DNA of 49,405 bases, taken from assembly GCA_027624335.1 (NCBI GenBank), contig JAQBWV010000010.1, positions 1-49,405 of the forward strand, read 5' to 3'. The position numbers were made by a program, and so were the translations under genes. Source of the stretch: Planctomycetota bacterium (lineage in GTDB: Bacteria; Planctomycetota; Planctomycetia; Planctomycetales; Planctomycetaceae). The notes beneath the pieces are model-generated. The model worked only from the letters and a program-made list of their open reading frames with translations. It ran no database searches and was not told where the DNA came from. Of the stretch, positions 1 to 11,000 are shown piece by piece; position 1 is the first letter of the stretch, and each line of letters begins with the position of its first letter.

Positions 1-634
1 AAAAGATGAGGCTCGTCAGAAAAACCGCCATACCGGCGGCCCAGCCTCGGGGCATTCGAAAAATGAGCCGCAGTCCGATCAGCACGGCAGGCAGCAGAGC
101 CAGGCGGAACATCACTTCTTCATACACGCCGGCGCCGACATAGCTGATCAGTCGTGGTCCCAGTTCGCTGCCAATCGAAAGCAGCGGACGCTCGCCAGGC
201 GTCAGCTGTCGAATGCTGACTTCGCCGGGGAACCAGCATTGAAACGCCATGTCCTGCAGTTGAGCGACGAACAGCAGGCACACCGCGAACAGCAGACTTT
301 CGGCGAACATGCCGATCAGCGTTTCGCGAGATATCCGCCACGGGTACTGCCCCCAGCGATGCCAGGCGAGCAACACTCCAATAAGCAGTATCGGGAGAAT
401 GAAGGCGTCGATACCAACACCCTGCAGCCAGGTCCGCATCCAGAAGTCCGCTCCGTTGCGGATACTGCGTTCTCCAGTGCCGTGCCATAGCACGCCGAAC
501 TCGTAGAGCGCCAGCAGCGGGGCCAGGAAGATCAAACAGGCCAGTGGCTCGCGAGCCTGTTTCCAGTACGGCAGCACTGGCTCGACGTCGTCGTCGAACT
601 GGTCCGCGACGTCGTGCAATGCGACTTCGGACAT
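1..634 (-). CDS. CPBP-family intramembrane metalloprotease (CAAX protease/abortive-infection type), C-terminus cut by window edge
   Basis: A minus-strand reading frame runs from an ATG at 634 off the left edge, giving 211 residues without a stop. Several hydrophobic segments are visible (about residues 32-50, 76-91 and 108-127). They are followed by the motif GVYEEVMFRLAL around residues 169-180, which fits the EExxxR signature of CPBP (Abi/CAAX) intramembrane proteases; E172, E173 and R177 would be the catalytic pair and the Arg. The later His-containing motifs of the family would lie outside the window. Members are integral membrane proteases or scaffold proteins, and the substrate cannot be predicted. 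The gene diverges from lpxK, so 635-890 should hold promoters for both. The family call is fairly secure and the role is unknown. Confidence 0.8.
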   Translation of the reverse strand, partial: MSEVALHDVADQFDDDVEPVLPYWKQAREPLACLIFLAPLLALYEFGVLWHGTGERSIRNGADFWMRTWLQGVGIDAFILPILLIGVLLAWHRWGQYPWRISRETLIGMFAESLLFAVCLLFVAQLQDMAFQCWFPGEVSIRQLTPGERPLLSIGSELGPRLISYVGAGVYEEVMFRLALLPAVLIGLRLIFRMPRGWAAGMAVFLTSLIF

Positions 635-890
635 GGTGCAGGCTCAGGAAGATTGAAGATTGATACGACGTCCAATAGCGCGAGGACACTCCGTAAGTCG
701 TGTTATCGGCTTGTGATGTCCGCTGCTTTGAGCATTCTCTGGAGGCCGCTGCGATGCGTTGCAGCCGCAGAATCGTTTCACTATCGTCGCTTCAGTTCAG
801 TCCAGATGTGTCAGTGCTGACGGAATCAGCTCCCGCGTCGATTTCAGTCGTTTCCTTGATGTTCCAGATTCCCGGCAGGAGATTCGGAAC

Positions 891-2000
891 ATGGAACGCC
901 GAACAAAGAACATCGAACAGAAATACCTCGAATTGATTGCGGGGCAGCCGAAGTCCGTGGGGGGCCGGCTGCTCCGCTTTTGTTTACGCGTCGCTTCCTG
1001 GGGGTACCGAGGCGTCGTCACTGTTCGCAATCTGCTGTTCGATGCGGGCCTGAAACGGTCGCACTACGTCACCGAACCAGTCATCAGCGTTGGAAATCTG
1101 ACGACCGGTGGAACAGGTAAGACGCCAACTGTCGCGCTGCTGGTTGACCTGCTGAAGGAACGTGGTCATTACCCTGGAATCATTAGTCGCGGCTACCGGG
1201 AACTGCCCGACGGTGGTAACGACGAGGCTCGCGTTCTCCAGTTGCTTTGCCCCGGCACGCCACACGCCCAGGGCAGAGACCGCGTAGCAGCGGCTTTGGA
1301 CGTTTCATGGGGTGAAGGCTGCACAGTGATCCTCGCCGACGACGCATTTCAACATCGACGATTGAAACGGGATCTCGACATCGTCCTTATTGATGCAATC
1401 AACCCGTGGGGGCATGGTGCGTTGCTTCCGCTGGGATTGCTGCGTGAACCAGTGTCCGGACTTCGTCGGGCTGACGTCGTCATTCTGACCCGCGCCGATC
1501 TGATTGATGAGGTATCACGAGAGGAAATCTGGCGGATTGTCAAAGAGAACAATCAAACCATCGCAACCGTTGAGTTGTCATTCGAGCCAACCGGGCTGGT
1601 CGACAAAGCTGGGACACAACTCACGATTGAAGCGGCCAACGCAGCCAGCAGGTCGACCGTTGATTCCGGCAGCGAATTCGGAGTGGTTGCGTTCTGCGGA
1701 ATTGGTAATCCCGAGGGTTTTCGGAGGACGCTCGAAGCAGCTGGTATCGCCATTCGAGAGCTGGTGGCGTTTCCGGACCATCACCATTATGAGGCAACTG
1801 ATCTGCAGCGGCTGACGGTTGACGCTCAGAAGATCGCGGCATCAGCGATGATCACGACAGTCAAGGATCTGGTGAAAATTCAGCCGGAGTGGTTGGGTGC
1901 AGTGCCTTTGTTTGCTCTGAACATCCAGGCAGAAGTGACCAGCGGCAGAGAATCACTTTCCGATGCACTGTCTGCAGCTACGCAGCAACGGACTCGCTGA
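891..2000 (+). CDS. lpxK: Tetraacyldisaccharide 4'-kinase (lipid A biosynthesis)
   Basis: This 369-residue protein matches LpxK, the inner-membrane-associated kinase that phosphorylates the 4' position of the lipid A disaccharide precursor using ATP. The P-loop SVGNLTTGGTGKTP lies near residues 66-79 and is preceded by a basic, amphipathic N-terminus. The family motif DDAFQHRRLKRD follows, and later an FPDHHHYE segment. The frame is open further upstream, but the start at 891 is preferred because AGGAG (877-881) lies 9 bases upstream and the length is normal for the family. No other lpx gene is adjacent. The last 23 bases overlap the convergent membrane-protein gene. The presence of lpxK suggests that the organism makes lipid A. 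Confidence 0.95.
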   Translation: MERRTKNIEQKYLELIAGQPKSVGGRLLRFCLRVASWGYRGVVTVRNLLFDAGLKRSHYVTEPVISVGNLTTGGTGKTPTVALLVDLLKERGHYPGIISRGYRELPDGGNDEARVLQLLCPGTPHAQGRDRVAAALDVSWGEGCTVILADDAFQHRRLKRDLDIVLIDAINPWGHGALLPLGLLREPVSGLRRADVVILTRADLIDEVSREEIWRIVKENNQTIATVELSFEPTGLVDKAGTQLTIEAANAASRSTVDSGSEFGVVAFCGIGNPEGFRRTLEAAGIAIRELVAFPDHHHYEATDLQRLTVDAQKIAASAMITTVKDLVKIQPEWLGAVPLFALNIQAEVTSGRESLSDALSAATQQRTR

Positions 2001-2919
2001 GAGCAGCGATCGCCGTCCACGCGACTTCGACGGTCGCTGCAAGCTCGCATTCAGTGGATCGGCTGACTTCGATTCGAATTCCGTAAGCGTGCAAGGCCGT
2101 TGTTCGAAACCGAAGTTCGGACTCGTCCGCAGGTTCACACTCGAAGGAGGGCGTGTCTGCGAGCGGCGGAGAAAACGGCAGATGCACCGGTGCCAGCCGC
2201 TGGCCGGCTGCAAATCGCACTCTGAAAGAACCTTCGGCGACATCCCGGCCATCAACCACCGACCGGGACATCCACTGCGTGGTTTCCGGACTGCAACTGG
2301 GGTGTGGAATCGGCGCATTCAGATCGAAAGCCAGGGCAGCGCCATCCGACAGAGCGTGCTCTGCGGAAGCAATGACGCTGGCAGGTTCAGCTTGCCGGAA
2401 GGTCGGAGGCGTGTCGTCGGGCTGCCCGGTCGGTGAATGATCGAAGTGCTCGTCGACGTGGGTCGACGGTTCATCGAATAGTGACACCGACATGCTCGCA
2501 GCGACGGGTTCAACGAAGTGGCGCTTACGAAGTCCGGAATGGTTCCGACCATTGTCACCTTCGAAAGCTGAGACTGTTACCACAGCAGCCAGATACAGGC
2601 CTAACAGACACGCCATCCCTGTCGAGCTTCCCGCTGGCATCAGAGCCAGACCGAGCATCACACCTGGAATCCCACAGGCAGCAACGAGCAACGACCGCTG
2701 CGGTGGTGACAGGCGGCTGTTGAGCAGGTCTGGCACCGACACAGAGAGGACCGCAACAAGGCTCGCCGCTATCCCTGTCAGGCAGGCGGCCAGTTCCGAC
2801 GTGAAGGCCGCAGCGTCACCAGAAATTCGCCGCGACAGCGCAACAGCCGTAACGAGAAACACGCCGCTCAACAGTCCGCTGGCGATCGATCGTTTTTGTG
2901 TCTGCCAGAGCATTTCCAT
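1978..2919 (-). CDS. Membrane protein of unknown function
   Basis: A 313-residue protein that I do not recognise. The N-terminal half has about four hydrophobic segments (roughly residues 12-30, 40-60, 75-95 and 100-118). A linker rich in acidic residues and His follows, and then a soluble C-terminal part with short beta-like stretches. The start at 2919 has AAGGA with a 7-base spacer; an in-frame TTG just upstream is less likely. Its stop lies inside the 3' end of lpxK, so the two genes converge with a 23-bp overlap. Its nearest upstream neighbour on the same strand, the TolC-type gene, is about 150 bases away. It is probably a lineage-restricted planctomycete protein. Confidence 0.7.
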   Translation of the reverse strand: MEMLWQTQKRSIASGLLSGVFLVTAVALSRRISGDAAAFTSELAACLTGIAASLVAVLSVSVPDLLNSRLSPPQRSLLVAACGIPGVMLGLALMPAGSSTGMACLLGLYLAAVVTVSAFEGDNGRNHSGLRKRHFVEPVAASMSVSLFDEPSTHVDEHFDHSPTGQPDDTPPTFRQAEPASVIASAEHALSDGAALAFDLNAPIPHPSCSPETTQWMSRSVVDGRDVAEGSFRVRFAAGQRLAPVHLPFSPPLADTPSFECEPADESELRFRTTALHAYGIRIEVSRSTECELAATVEVAWTAIAALSESVAA

Positions 2920-3072
2920 CAAGCGTTCCTTCGCGCGATGGCCAGTGTGAGGCGTGTCATGCGATTCTTCAATGCGCGGTCAGATGTGCTGATCCTTTGG
3001 AAATGCTTCGGACCTGAGCCCACCATTTCCATTTCAGACTTCGATCAGGCCATGTCGATCATGTGGCCTCAG

Positions 3073-5517
3073 CTATTCCGCCGCTGGAACCAGGGGAGAC
3101 GATTCAATCGGCTCGGCGGGTGGTAATGGCGCAATTTCGATGTATTCAGGCTCGAGGTCAGGCAGTTGTGGCTTAGGCGACCCGACTTCGAAAACTTCGA
3201 ACGTGTTGAGCAGAGGGTCCGATGCGTCGATCTCGCTGGTGAACGACGCTGACTTTTGAGTTTGTTCTGCCTGACGGAAGTGCACCGACGAACTCTGATT
3301 TGTTTCCAGTGACTCCGCGACCGGTACGAAACTCAGATCAGCGTCGGCTGACGTTGGTCGATTCCTTCCAGCCGCCGCCGCGTTGCCAACTGGCTGCGAG
3401 ATATCCGGCAGCAGGGCCGAGTCGATGTCTGATTCGGCAGGCACTGCCTGAATCGCTTCATTGTCTGGCTGACCGTCTTCCCACTCGGAAGCCTCGCCAG
3501 GCACCATGTTCTGGTTGTAAGGACCAACGCTGACCGCTCGCGGATGACTTACGAAACCATGTAACCAGTCGGCAGGGATCTTGTTCTTTCGCCGTTGTTT
3601 GGCGTCCGTATAAGCCTGCATCGGCCACAGGTCTTCTGTGAGGAAGATTTCGTTGTAGTCAAGCAATGACCCTTTCTCGAAATGCACATTCCTCACGCCG
3701 ATGGTGTACTCGACGAGCGATCGATGAAAGTTCGTTTCGGCATCGAGGAAACGTCGCTGAGCGTCCAGCAGCACATCGAAGGCTACCTTGTCCGCATCGA
3801 ATGCTGCCTGTACCGCGTCGAGTTGTTCGGAAGCGGCGATGCGACGGTCGTCAGCCGTTTCGAGCACCGACCAGGTGCGACTGAGTTCGGCAATCACTTC
3901 GCTGAGTGCCAGCACGACTTCGCGTTCCTGTTCCGACAGGATCGCTTGTTCGCGGCTAAGAAGAAGTTCAGCGTATTCCACAGCGGCATGTGCTCGCCGG
4001 TTTCCAATAGGCATGCTGAATTCGAAGCCCAGATGCCATTCCTGGAAGTCTCCGTTCAACAGGGTTCCCCAGGCATTGTTTAATGCGGAAATGTCGAGGT
4101 CTGCTTGAGTGGCAGTTCCGGATACGGAAGGCGTGTGCTGTTGCAGCAGGTCTCTTCCCAGACCTCTCCAGCGATACCGTCCCACCATATCCAGTCTTGG
4201 CAGCAGGAAGTTTTTCGATGCGATCAGCTCCTGCTCCCGCTGTTTGATGACCCATTTCTGCCGTCGCAGTTCGGCTCGCCGAGTCAACGCTTCGACAAGA
4301 ATGGAATCCCAGTCGAAAGCAATCTCAGCCAGGATTGGTTCATCGTTTGGCCGCAGCAGTTTTCCATCGTTGATCGGAAGACCCATCAGCAATCGCAGCC
4401 GTCGTTCCGAGGACAGCACGCCGCCGTTGCCTCGAAACGAGCCACCCGCCGTACCGTTGTTGGTTCGAGTGCCTCCTTCAAGTCGTCCGCTTAACGCGTT
4501 CTGCACCTGCTCCTGAAACCGGAAATACTGCTCACGGGCCTGTGCTTCTTTCTCGGCCTCACCGCCTACGCGACCGGCCTTGTACAAAGCGTTGACGCGA
4601 TTCCACGTTGCCAGCGCGTTGTCTCGGGCGACGATGCGAGCATCAAGGTCGCGATAGGCGAAGTACAAATCCCAGTAAGCATTTTCGACGTTGCTGATAA
4701 AGTCCCTGACGGACATCTCGAAATCGGCCAGCGACGTGTCTGTTCTCAGTCGAGCAATCACGACTCCGTTGACGTTTGACGGTGAGTTGCTTGGACCAGC
4801 GATTCGATTGAATTCGGTTCCGCTACCCTGGAGCAACGGATGCCGCGCTTCAACATCAAGCCAGGTTGTCCAGGCACTGCCAAAGAAGTTACCGGGAGCG
4901 TTGTTGGCGTCGTATTCGGTGTGGTTGAGCAGCGTCAGTTCCGTGCCTGTTGCCGCGCGCTTCGTGAGTTGAGATTCGACAGTCGCGGTATCCTGCTGCA
5001 ACTTTCGAGTTCCACCACCAAAGAACTGGTTATTCAACGGTCGATCGTTCTTCTCGTGAAACGCGGTCGTCGCGAATGAAGCGTCAAACTCGCTCAAGGC
5101 CGCAGCGACGCCGAATCGCGGATCCAGTTCCTGCAGAGCCACATCAAACGTCGTGTCGACGTCGCCAGGATTTCGCAGGACAACTCCCCCCAGGTCACGC
5201 AACACACGGGAGTTCATTAACGACGTGTGAACCGCTTCCTGCAGAGCGACATAATGGAATTCGATATCCGATTCGTCCGTGACTGTCAGTGGCGCAGCGG
5301 TCGCCAGTACATCGTTATTCATTGGAGTGACAACGTCGGGGTATTCGATCGTCGTCGACGAAAGTTCGTAGTAGCTGGGATCGGCGTTCTGTTCGAAAGA
5401 ATCGTCCGGACGGTTGAACCCGCAACCAGTCACCAGCCCCAGCGCAGCAATCAACAACACGGATGCGATCGCCGTCGACCTGACCCACGCGAGACCTCGC
5501 CGCCTCGAAGCGTTCAT
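3073..5517 (-). CDS. TolC-family outer-membrane efflux lipoprotein
   Basis: An 814-residue protein. The N-terminus has three Arg, a hydrophobic stretch and a lipobox VTGC with Cys32 as the likely lipidation site. The body contains two long helical, Ala/Gln/Glu-rich regions typical of OEP repeats, for example around the segments VRDFISNVENAYWDLYFAYR and VVLALSEVIAELSRTWSVLE. These would form the periplasmic tunnel of a TolC trimer. The protein is longer than E. coli TolC because of an acidic, Pro-rich C-terminal tail of about 160 residues. An alternative ATG lies at 5577, but the signal peptide fits the start at 5517 better. No inner-membrane pump or membrane-fusion protein gene is adjacent, so the partner and the substrate are unknown. 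Confidence 0.85.
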   Translation of the reverse strand: MNASRRRGLAWVRSTAIASVLLIAALGLVTGCGFNRPDDSFEQNADPSYYELSSTTIEYPDVVTPMNNDVLATAAPLTVTDESDIEFHYVALQEAVHTSLMNSRVLRDLGGVVLRNPGDVDTTFDVALQELDPRFGVAAALSEFDASFATTAFHEKNDRPLNNQFFGGGTRKLQQDTATVESQLTKRAATGTELTLLNHTEYDANNAPGNFFGSAWTTWLDVEARHPLLQGSGTEFNRIAGPSNSPSNVNGVVIARLRTDTSLADFEMSVRDFISNVENAYWDLYFAYRDLDARIVARDNALATWNRVNALYKAGRVGGEAEKEAQAREQYFRFQEQVQNALSGRLEGGTRTNNGTAGGSFRGNGGVLSSERRLRLLMGLPINDGKLLRPNDEPILAEIAFDWDSILVEALTRRAELRRQKWVIKQREQELIASKNFLLPRLDMVGRYRWRGLGRDLLQQHTPSVSGTATQADLDISALNNAWGTLLNGDFQEWHLGFEFSMPIGNRRAHAAVEYAELLLSREQAILSEQEREVVLALSEVIAELSRTWSVLETADDRRIAASEQLDAVQAAFDADKVAFDVLLDAQRRFLDAETNFHRSLVEYTIGVRNVHFEKGSLLDYNEIFLTEDLWPMQAYTDAKQRRKNKIPADWLHGFVSHPRAVSVGPYNQNMVPGEASEWEDGQPDNEAIQAVPAESDIDSALLPDISQPVGNAAAAGRNRPTSADADLSFVPVAESLETNQSSSVHFRQAEQTQKSASFTSEIDASDPLLNTFEVFEVGSPKPQLPDLEPEYIEIAPLPPAEPIESSPLVPAAE

Positions 5518-5856
5518 ACGGGCGCCCCTGAGCGCAATGCTCAAGTCGATTCCGTTGCAGCCTCTGACTCCATTCATCGTGCTTTGTCCTGATCCACGAA
5601 AGAGGACTCGGCGGATTTCGCTCGTCCTTGAGCGAATCACCTGACACACCGGTTGCTTGCAGAGTTCTGCCCGCTGGACGGCAACGCACCCACACGAGTG
5701 CGCGAAGTTTTCCGCGCACCACGTAAGGGAGGCGTGTCTCCTCATTCATCGGCCAGGCCGGGCGACCGCCACAACCGATTTATTGGTTAGAACCGAGATT
5801 ATCCGCACAGATTACCAATGGGCGTCAATCTGGGATATCTGGGAAGACTGGTGACC
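5518..5856. other. Intergenic region upstream of the TolC-type gene
   Basis: No convincing gene is present here. Frames on both strands are short and carry no family signal. The region should contain the promoter of the TolC-type gene; I could not identify clear -35 and -10 boxes. Confidence 0.4.
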
Positions 5857-5890
5857 GCGTCGCCCTGGTTACAAGCAACCAGGGCGACGC
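5857..5890 (-). terminator. Strong stem-loop just downstream of recD
   Basis: A perfect 14-bp inverted repeat (5857-5870 and 5877-5890, arm GCGTCGCCCTGGTT) surrounds a 6-base loop. It begins 6 bases after the recD stop codon on the minus strand. No U-rich tract follows in the direction of transcription, so it is either a terminator that does not need one or an element that protects the mRNA end. Confidence 0.6.
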
Positions 5891-5896
5891 ACGGAG

Positions 5897-8080
5897 TCAG
5901 CTCGAAGCCTGCATCGACTCCGTACTGATTCGAGACCGGCGATCGATTTCGTCGCCCAGGCCACTACTCCGGCGAACAGATCGGGCGATCGCGCTGCGAA
6001 TTACCAATTCGCTCCCGGCGATGCACAGCAACCCCGGTCGCACAGCTCCCGATGCTTCGTCGCTCGATTCTTTGACGCGAGTGACGGCGGTGTAAAGAAG
6101 CTCGCGTGACAGCACGGACGAATCGTGTTCTGGCAGTACAAGCAGCACCTGATGAAACTCAGAACCCTGACTCCGATGGATCGTCATCGCGAAGCAATCC
6201 TGGACGCCCGGAACGAGCGAGGCCGGCACGCGACGGACTCCCGATTCCTCACGAGGATCTTCCATGATGATCGCACGAGCCCGACCGTAACCTGCCGACG
6301 AACCGGAATTGTCGTCCGACTTCACAACAACCCCGACGTCCCCGTTAAACAGATCGAGTCGATAGTCGTTGCGAGACACCATCACCAGGCGGCCCAGCGA
6401 GTCATTGGCGTAAGGACTCAGCAACGCGTCTGCTGTCAGCCGCTCGGTAATTCGCTGATTCAGCATGGCTTCACCGCGAGGCCCGCTGCGGTGCGCACAC
6501 AGAACTCGAATTTGTGACGATGCCTGAAGAAGTTTCAGAGTTCCGGTCGGCTCGCTTCGAAGTTGCTCCAGATACTCGCGGTAGCCAGCCGCGGCCTGGT
6601 CGACCGTCGCGTCGAGCGGCACAGCCTGGTCGCTGCCACCGCTGAGCCATTGAATCTCTTCTGGATTCGCATCGCGCAGCAGTGAGATGGCGTCGTCGGC
6701 TCGGCCATCACGGATCGCGGCAGCGAGTTGCCCGAGCGAACTGTCCAGCGAGAATCGATGGCTGTGGTTCAACGTGGCCACGCTCGTCGCGAGCGTGTTT
6801 GTTAGTGAATTCGACTCGTCAGGCTCGGCGTTCCATCCGTCTCCGAGCGGTAATGCCATCTGTTTCGGGTGAGCTTTTCTGCTGCGCGTCGCCACCTGCT
6901 TCTTCGTCCCTGCCTTCGCGGACAAGGACTGCGAATCAGTAACTTCACGGCTTGCCTCGGCAGGCAACCAACCGGTTCGTTTGCCAATGATGCTTCGGCG
7001 TTCTGGACTTAATCGCTCCCATGTCCTGCCGGGCAGGCTGCCACAGAGGTCGCTCAACACGCTGCCCGCTTCGACCGACGCCAGCTGGTCGCGGTCGCCG
7101 ATCAGCACAACTTGAGTTGACTCGGGAATCGCATCGAACAGCCGGCACATCAACGCGAGGTCGACCATCGAAGCCTCGTCGACCAGCACGATATCCGCTT
7201 CCAACGGCAGTCCTGCCTTGTGGCGGAATGGTCCGCCCCGTTCTGGCGGCAGCGGAGTCCATCCCAGCAGTCGATGAATCGTGCCAGCCGTCACCTGCTC
7301 CAGTGCCGTTCGAATTCGCGGATCGACTTCCAACAGTCCTGCTGCCCGACTGAGCGATTCGTTCAGCCGCTGTGCTGCTTTTCCAGTCGGAGCCATCAGC
7401 AGAATCCGGAACGCGGCCGGATCGTTTCCTGCCGCGAGCTGCTGCATAAGCCGCAGAGCCAGCAAACTGGCGACCGTGGTTGTTTTGCCAGTTCCAGGAC
7501 CGCCGGTAATCACGGAGAACCATCGATCGACGGAATTCGCGACGGCCAGACACTGGTCGCGACTTCCAGTGCCTTCGCGATTCGGAAACAGCTGCAGGAT
7601 GTCAATGCACAATCGCGTCTCATCGAACCCGATGTCGGCCTGCTGGAGCCGCCTGGCGATGTGTTCAGCAAGACGCTGCTCGAAGAACCAGTACCTCGCG
7701 AGGTACAGTCGGTTCCTTTCAACGTCGAGTACCAGCGGTGTCGAGGGCGACTCACGTTCGGCATCTCGCTCGATGGCTGTTACCAATGGGCTGTTCTGCA
7801 GATGTTCGATCCATGTCGAGACTCTCGGCCAGTTGTTGTACTGGCGAATGTGCAGGTCCGCTTCCGGCGTTGGAAAGGTGAGTTCGTGAGCGGAAGGAAG
7901 ATCGAGACAGACGTGCCCTCGCGAAAGCTGTTCGCTGCACAGCACGGCAGCCAGTACGACGTTGGGATCTCCGTCAGGATCAAGCCGCTGCAGTGTGTCT
8001 CCGAATGCCTGATGGATCGGCGACAGGACTCCATCGACGACAAGCTGCTGAAATGTCAGCGAGGAAGCCAGAGCACTCAT
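5897..8080 (-). CDS. recD: Exodeoxyribonuclease V alpha subunit (RecD helicase)
   Basis: A 727-residue superfamily 1B helicase, the 5'-3' motor of the RecBCD double-strand-break repair complex. Walker A is GGPGTGKT (residues 193-200). The Walker B region reads DIVLVDEASMVDL, and the C-terminal helicase motif reads FAMTIHRSQGSEF. The N-terminal domain has the family-typical HVCLDL segment near residue 56. A Lys/Arg-rich, low-complexity insert of about 60 residues follows the segment GDRDQLASVEAGSVLSDLCG and looks lineage-specific. The start codon overlaps the recB stop as ATGA (8077-8080), so the two are probably translationally coupled. A stem-loop follows the stop codon. Confidence 0.93.
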   Translation of the reverse strand: MSALASSLTFQQLVVDGVLSPIHQAFGDTLQRLDPDGDPNVVLAAVLCSEQLSRGHVCLDLPSAHELTFPTPEADLHIRQYNNWPRVSTWIEHLQNSPLVTAIERDAERESPSTPLVLDVERNRLYLARYWFFEQRLAEHIARRLQQADIGFDETRLCIDILQLFPNREGTGSRDQCLAVANSVDRWFSVITGGPGTGKTTTVASLLALRLMQQLAAGNDPAAFRILLMAPTGKAAQRLNESLSRAAGLLEVDPRIRTALEQVTAGTIHRLLGWTPLPPERGGPFRHKAGLPLEADIVLVDEASMVDLALMCRLFDAIPESTQVVLIGDRDQLASVEAGSVLSDLCGSLPGRTWERLSPERRSIIGKRTGWLPAEASREVTDSQSLSAKAGTKKQVATRSRKAHPKQMALPLGDGWNAEPDESNSLTNTLATSVATLNHSHRFSLDSSLGQLAAAIRDGRADDAISLLRDANPEEIQWLSGGSDQAVPLDATVDQAAAGYREYLEQLRSEPTGTLKLLQASSQIRVLCAHRSGPRGEAMLNQRITERLTADALLSPYANDSLGRLVMVSRNDYRLDLFNGDVGVVVKSDDNSGSSAGYGRARAIIMEDPREESGVRRVPASLVPGVQDCFAMTIHRSQGSEFHQVLLVLPEHDSSVLSRELLYTAVTRVKESSDEASGAVRPGLLCIAGSELVIRSAIARSVRRSSGLGDEIDRRSRISTESMQASS

Positions 8081-11000
8081 TCTGCAGTCCCTCCGTCCAA
8101 CGCGTCTGAAAGAGCCTTCACAAACGCTGCTTCAGGGCAATGGTGCCAGACTCCGACCTGTGGCGGGCCGTCGGTCGGAAAGCCTCTCAGAAAGAGGTAC
8201 ACCACGCCGCCGAAGTCACGCGCGAGGTCGAACTCCAGCAATCGCTGTTCGAGAAGGCGGCAGACTGCCACCGAATAGAGACTGGCCTGCAACAGGTAGT
8301 CATGCTCGAACATGGCGGCATCGAGTCGTTCTCGCGAGTAGTCTGAAAAAGCAGGACCGAGGAAATTCGTTTTGTAGTCAGCAACAAACCACTTCCCGTT
8401 TGACTCAAACACGAGATCGACAAAGCCCGCCAGAAACCCTTGAAGCCCGAATACGGACATCGCGCGAACTCGCCTCGCATAGTCCTTCAACAGTGGATCA
8501 GTTGCCGAGGCAAACGCGTCAGCGACCTTCTGTGTGGAGAACTCAGCGGCTCCGCCCAGCCTCAACAGAAACGGAAGTTCGGTCGCGAAACGGTGCGAGG
8601 GAATGCTGGTGAGGCAGCATCTGTCGTCACCGACAGGCAACGACTCGACCAGACACGTGGTCAGCGTGGCCGCTAATGGCGACAGCCATCGCGGCTCCAG
8701 TTGCATTCTTTCCATTCCCGGTTTGAGCAACTCAGTCAGCTGGTGAAGCACGTTCTCACGCGAAGCTTCAAACACTTTTCCTGAGTTCAGCGCGCGTTCC
8801 AGTACCGCATGCACGACATCGCCCACCAGCCGCCCGCCGGGCATCGTCGCCAGCGGCACATGCACCGTTTCGGTAGTGCCATCCAGCGATTCAGTGTCGC
8901 TGTGACGGAGAGCGCTGAAGGAGTCGTGATCGGCAACGTCGTCGATGAGCCGACCGTACGTTGAAGACACTAATGCAGTGAAGCTTGTTTGAGAGACGGC
9001 GGAAATGATCCGACGCCGCACCGGTCGCGCGGCCAGTTCCTGCTCGGAGTGCTGTTGCCGTTCGTAACGAGCGTTCGTCACGCGTCGAGCCAGTTCACCG
9101 GCGCTTCTGACGTGAACTCTGTCCAGACCGAATCCGTCGACCCACTCCCGCAGGCGACACTCCAGTTCGATGTCGGATGCATTTTCGGGAAGGTCGCCGA
9201 GCAGGATTTGACCGAGTGCGGAATTGCCCGAGTTCGCCGCCGCCGTCCAGTAAATGTGACACTGATGCTTCGCTCTCGTCAGAGCCACGTACAGCAGCCG
9301 GCGTTCTTCCGCTTCGCTTTCTTGCTGATCCTGCCCCTGGCGAGCGGACAACAGCTCTGAACCGACGTCAATCTGAGGCACAGGCAACGTCTCGCCGTTC
9401 TTCCCGCTGCGAGACATCACGACAGTCGGATCTTCCCACTTGCGAACGGACCACAACGCGGGGCAGTACACGATGGAATATTCGAGCCCCTTCGACTTGT
9501 GAATCGTGCAAAGCTGCACGGCAGCACTGTCGGTTTCCAGACGCAGCAACGCTTCCTCGTCACCGGTCGAGCCCTGGCTGAGAGTTTGCTCGAACCATCT
9601 CAGCAGTTCATCCGGCCCGCTGTGCGAAGTCGTCGCCTGTCGATGCAGCAACTCGCCCAGGTGGAGATAGTTGGTGATCTGCCGCTCACCGGTAATCTCG
9701 CCAGCCAGTCGAGCGATTGTGTCTTCATCACCCAGCAGCCGCCGCCACATCACGATGAAACCATCTCGCTGCCACAGCGCGTGCCATTCCTGCAGGCGTT
9801 CGACGAAGTGCGACAACCGGTCGCTGTCGTCCCGCAGTGAATCAAGCTGAGCGGCGTTCTGACCAAAGACGGGTGTCTGCAGCGCGTTGAACTGCCGCGT
9901 CAGGCTGGTCGTATTATTTACGGCTCGCAGAACATGCAGCACAGCGACGGCTTCGACCGATTCGAAGACGGATTCGTCGGTCTGCAGGACGGATGCGACT
10001 CCGCGATCAGCCAACGCCTGCTGAATGGTTCGCAGTTCTCGCCCGGTTTTGCACAGGACCGCGATGTCGGACGGTTCGAGTCGTCGCCACGTGCCGTCGG
10101 ACATACAGATTTCATCGTCCGACTTCAGCTGGGTGACGATGTTCTCAACAAGTCGCTGCATGGTCGCTTCGAGCGCTGCCGTTCGCGACATCGCTTTGTC
10201 TGGTTCCTGATACTCAGGCCTTGGGATCAGCGAAACGCAAAACGCGGCACCGGGCCGAAACCGGTCGTCATGGTGAGCATCGACTTCAGGCAGTGGAATA
10301 CGCTTGTTGAGAAACGGGTTGGACACGCTGTCGAAAACTGCCTGGACGGAATTCACCAGGGACCGGTCTGATCTCCAGTTGGTCCCCATGTTGTGGCGGT
10401 GTTCAGCCGGAGTCTGCTCCTCCGCTTCCAGGTAAGCCGCCAGATCTGCTCCGCGAAAGCGATAGATCGACTGCTTCGGGTCGCCGATCATGATGAACGC
10501 TCGGTCGACTTCCGGATCGGGAACCTCGGCCGCTTCACGAAACACGCGACTGAAGATCCGATACTGCACCGGGTCCGTGTCCTGGAATTCGTCGACCAGC
10601 GCGACGCGATATTTCTCTCGCAGACCTTCCAGCAGCAGATCTTTCTGTCGTCCGTCGAGCGCTTCATCAACTTTGCTCAGCAGATCGCCGAAGCTCATGA
10701 TGCCACACTCGCCGCGCCGCTTTGCCGCATGATCACGCACAAACAGTCCGGCGCGAGCGAGCATGCAGGATTCCACTTCCTGTTGTCGGCGGGAAAACTC
10801 CTGCGACAGATCAGCAATCTCCTGCAGCAGCCCAAAGGCCGGATGCTCAGGCGTGCTGCCTCGAAACTTTGCCATCGTGCCGGATTCCAGCCCGCCTTGC
10901 GTCAGGCGGTTCTGGTCACCGTCGAGTTTGTCCTTCTTCCAGGTAAAATCCGCCAGCGATCGCGAGTCAACCAGCGAATCAATAAAGGCCATCGACTTAT

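Noticed and set aside
120-689. A 189-codon minus-strand frame at the left edge
   Set aside because: It is out of frame with the CPBP protease frame at 1-634, which carries the EExxxR motif and membrane helices.
7220-8278. A 352-codon plus-strand frame
   Set aside because: It lies antisense to recD and the end of recB, whose motifs are unambiguous.
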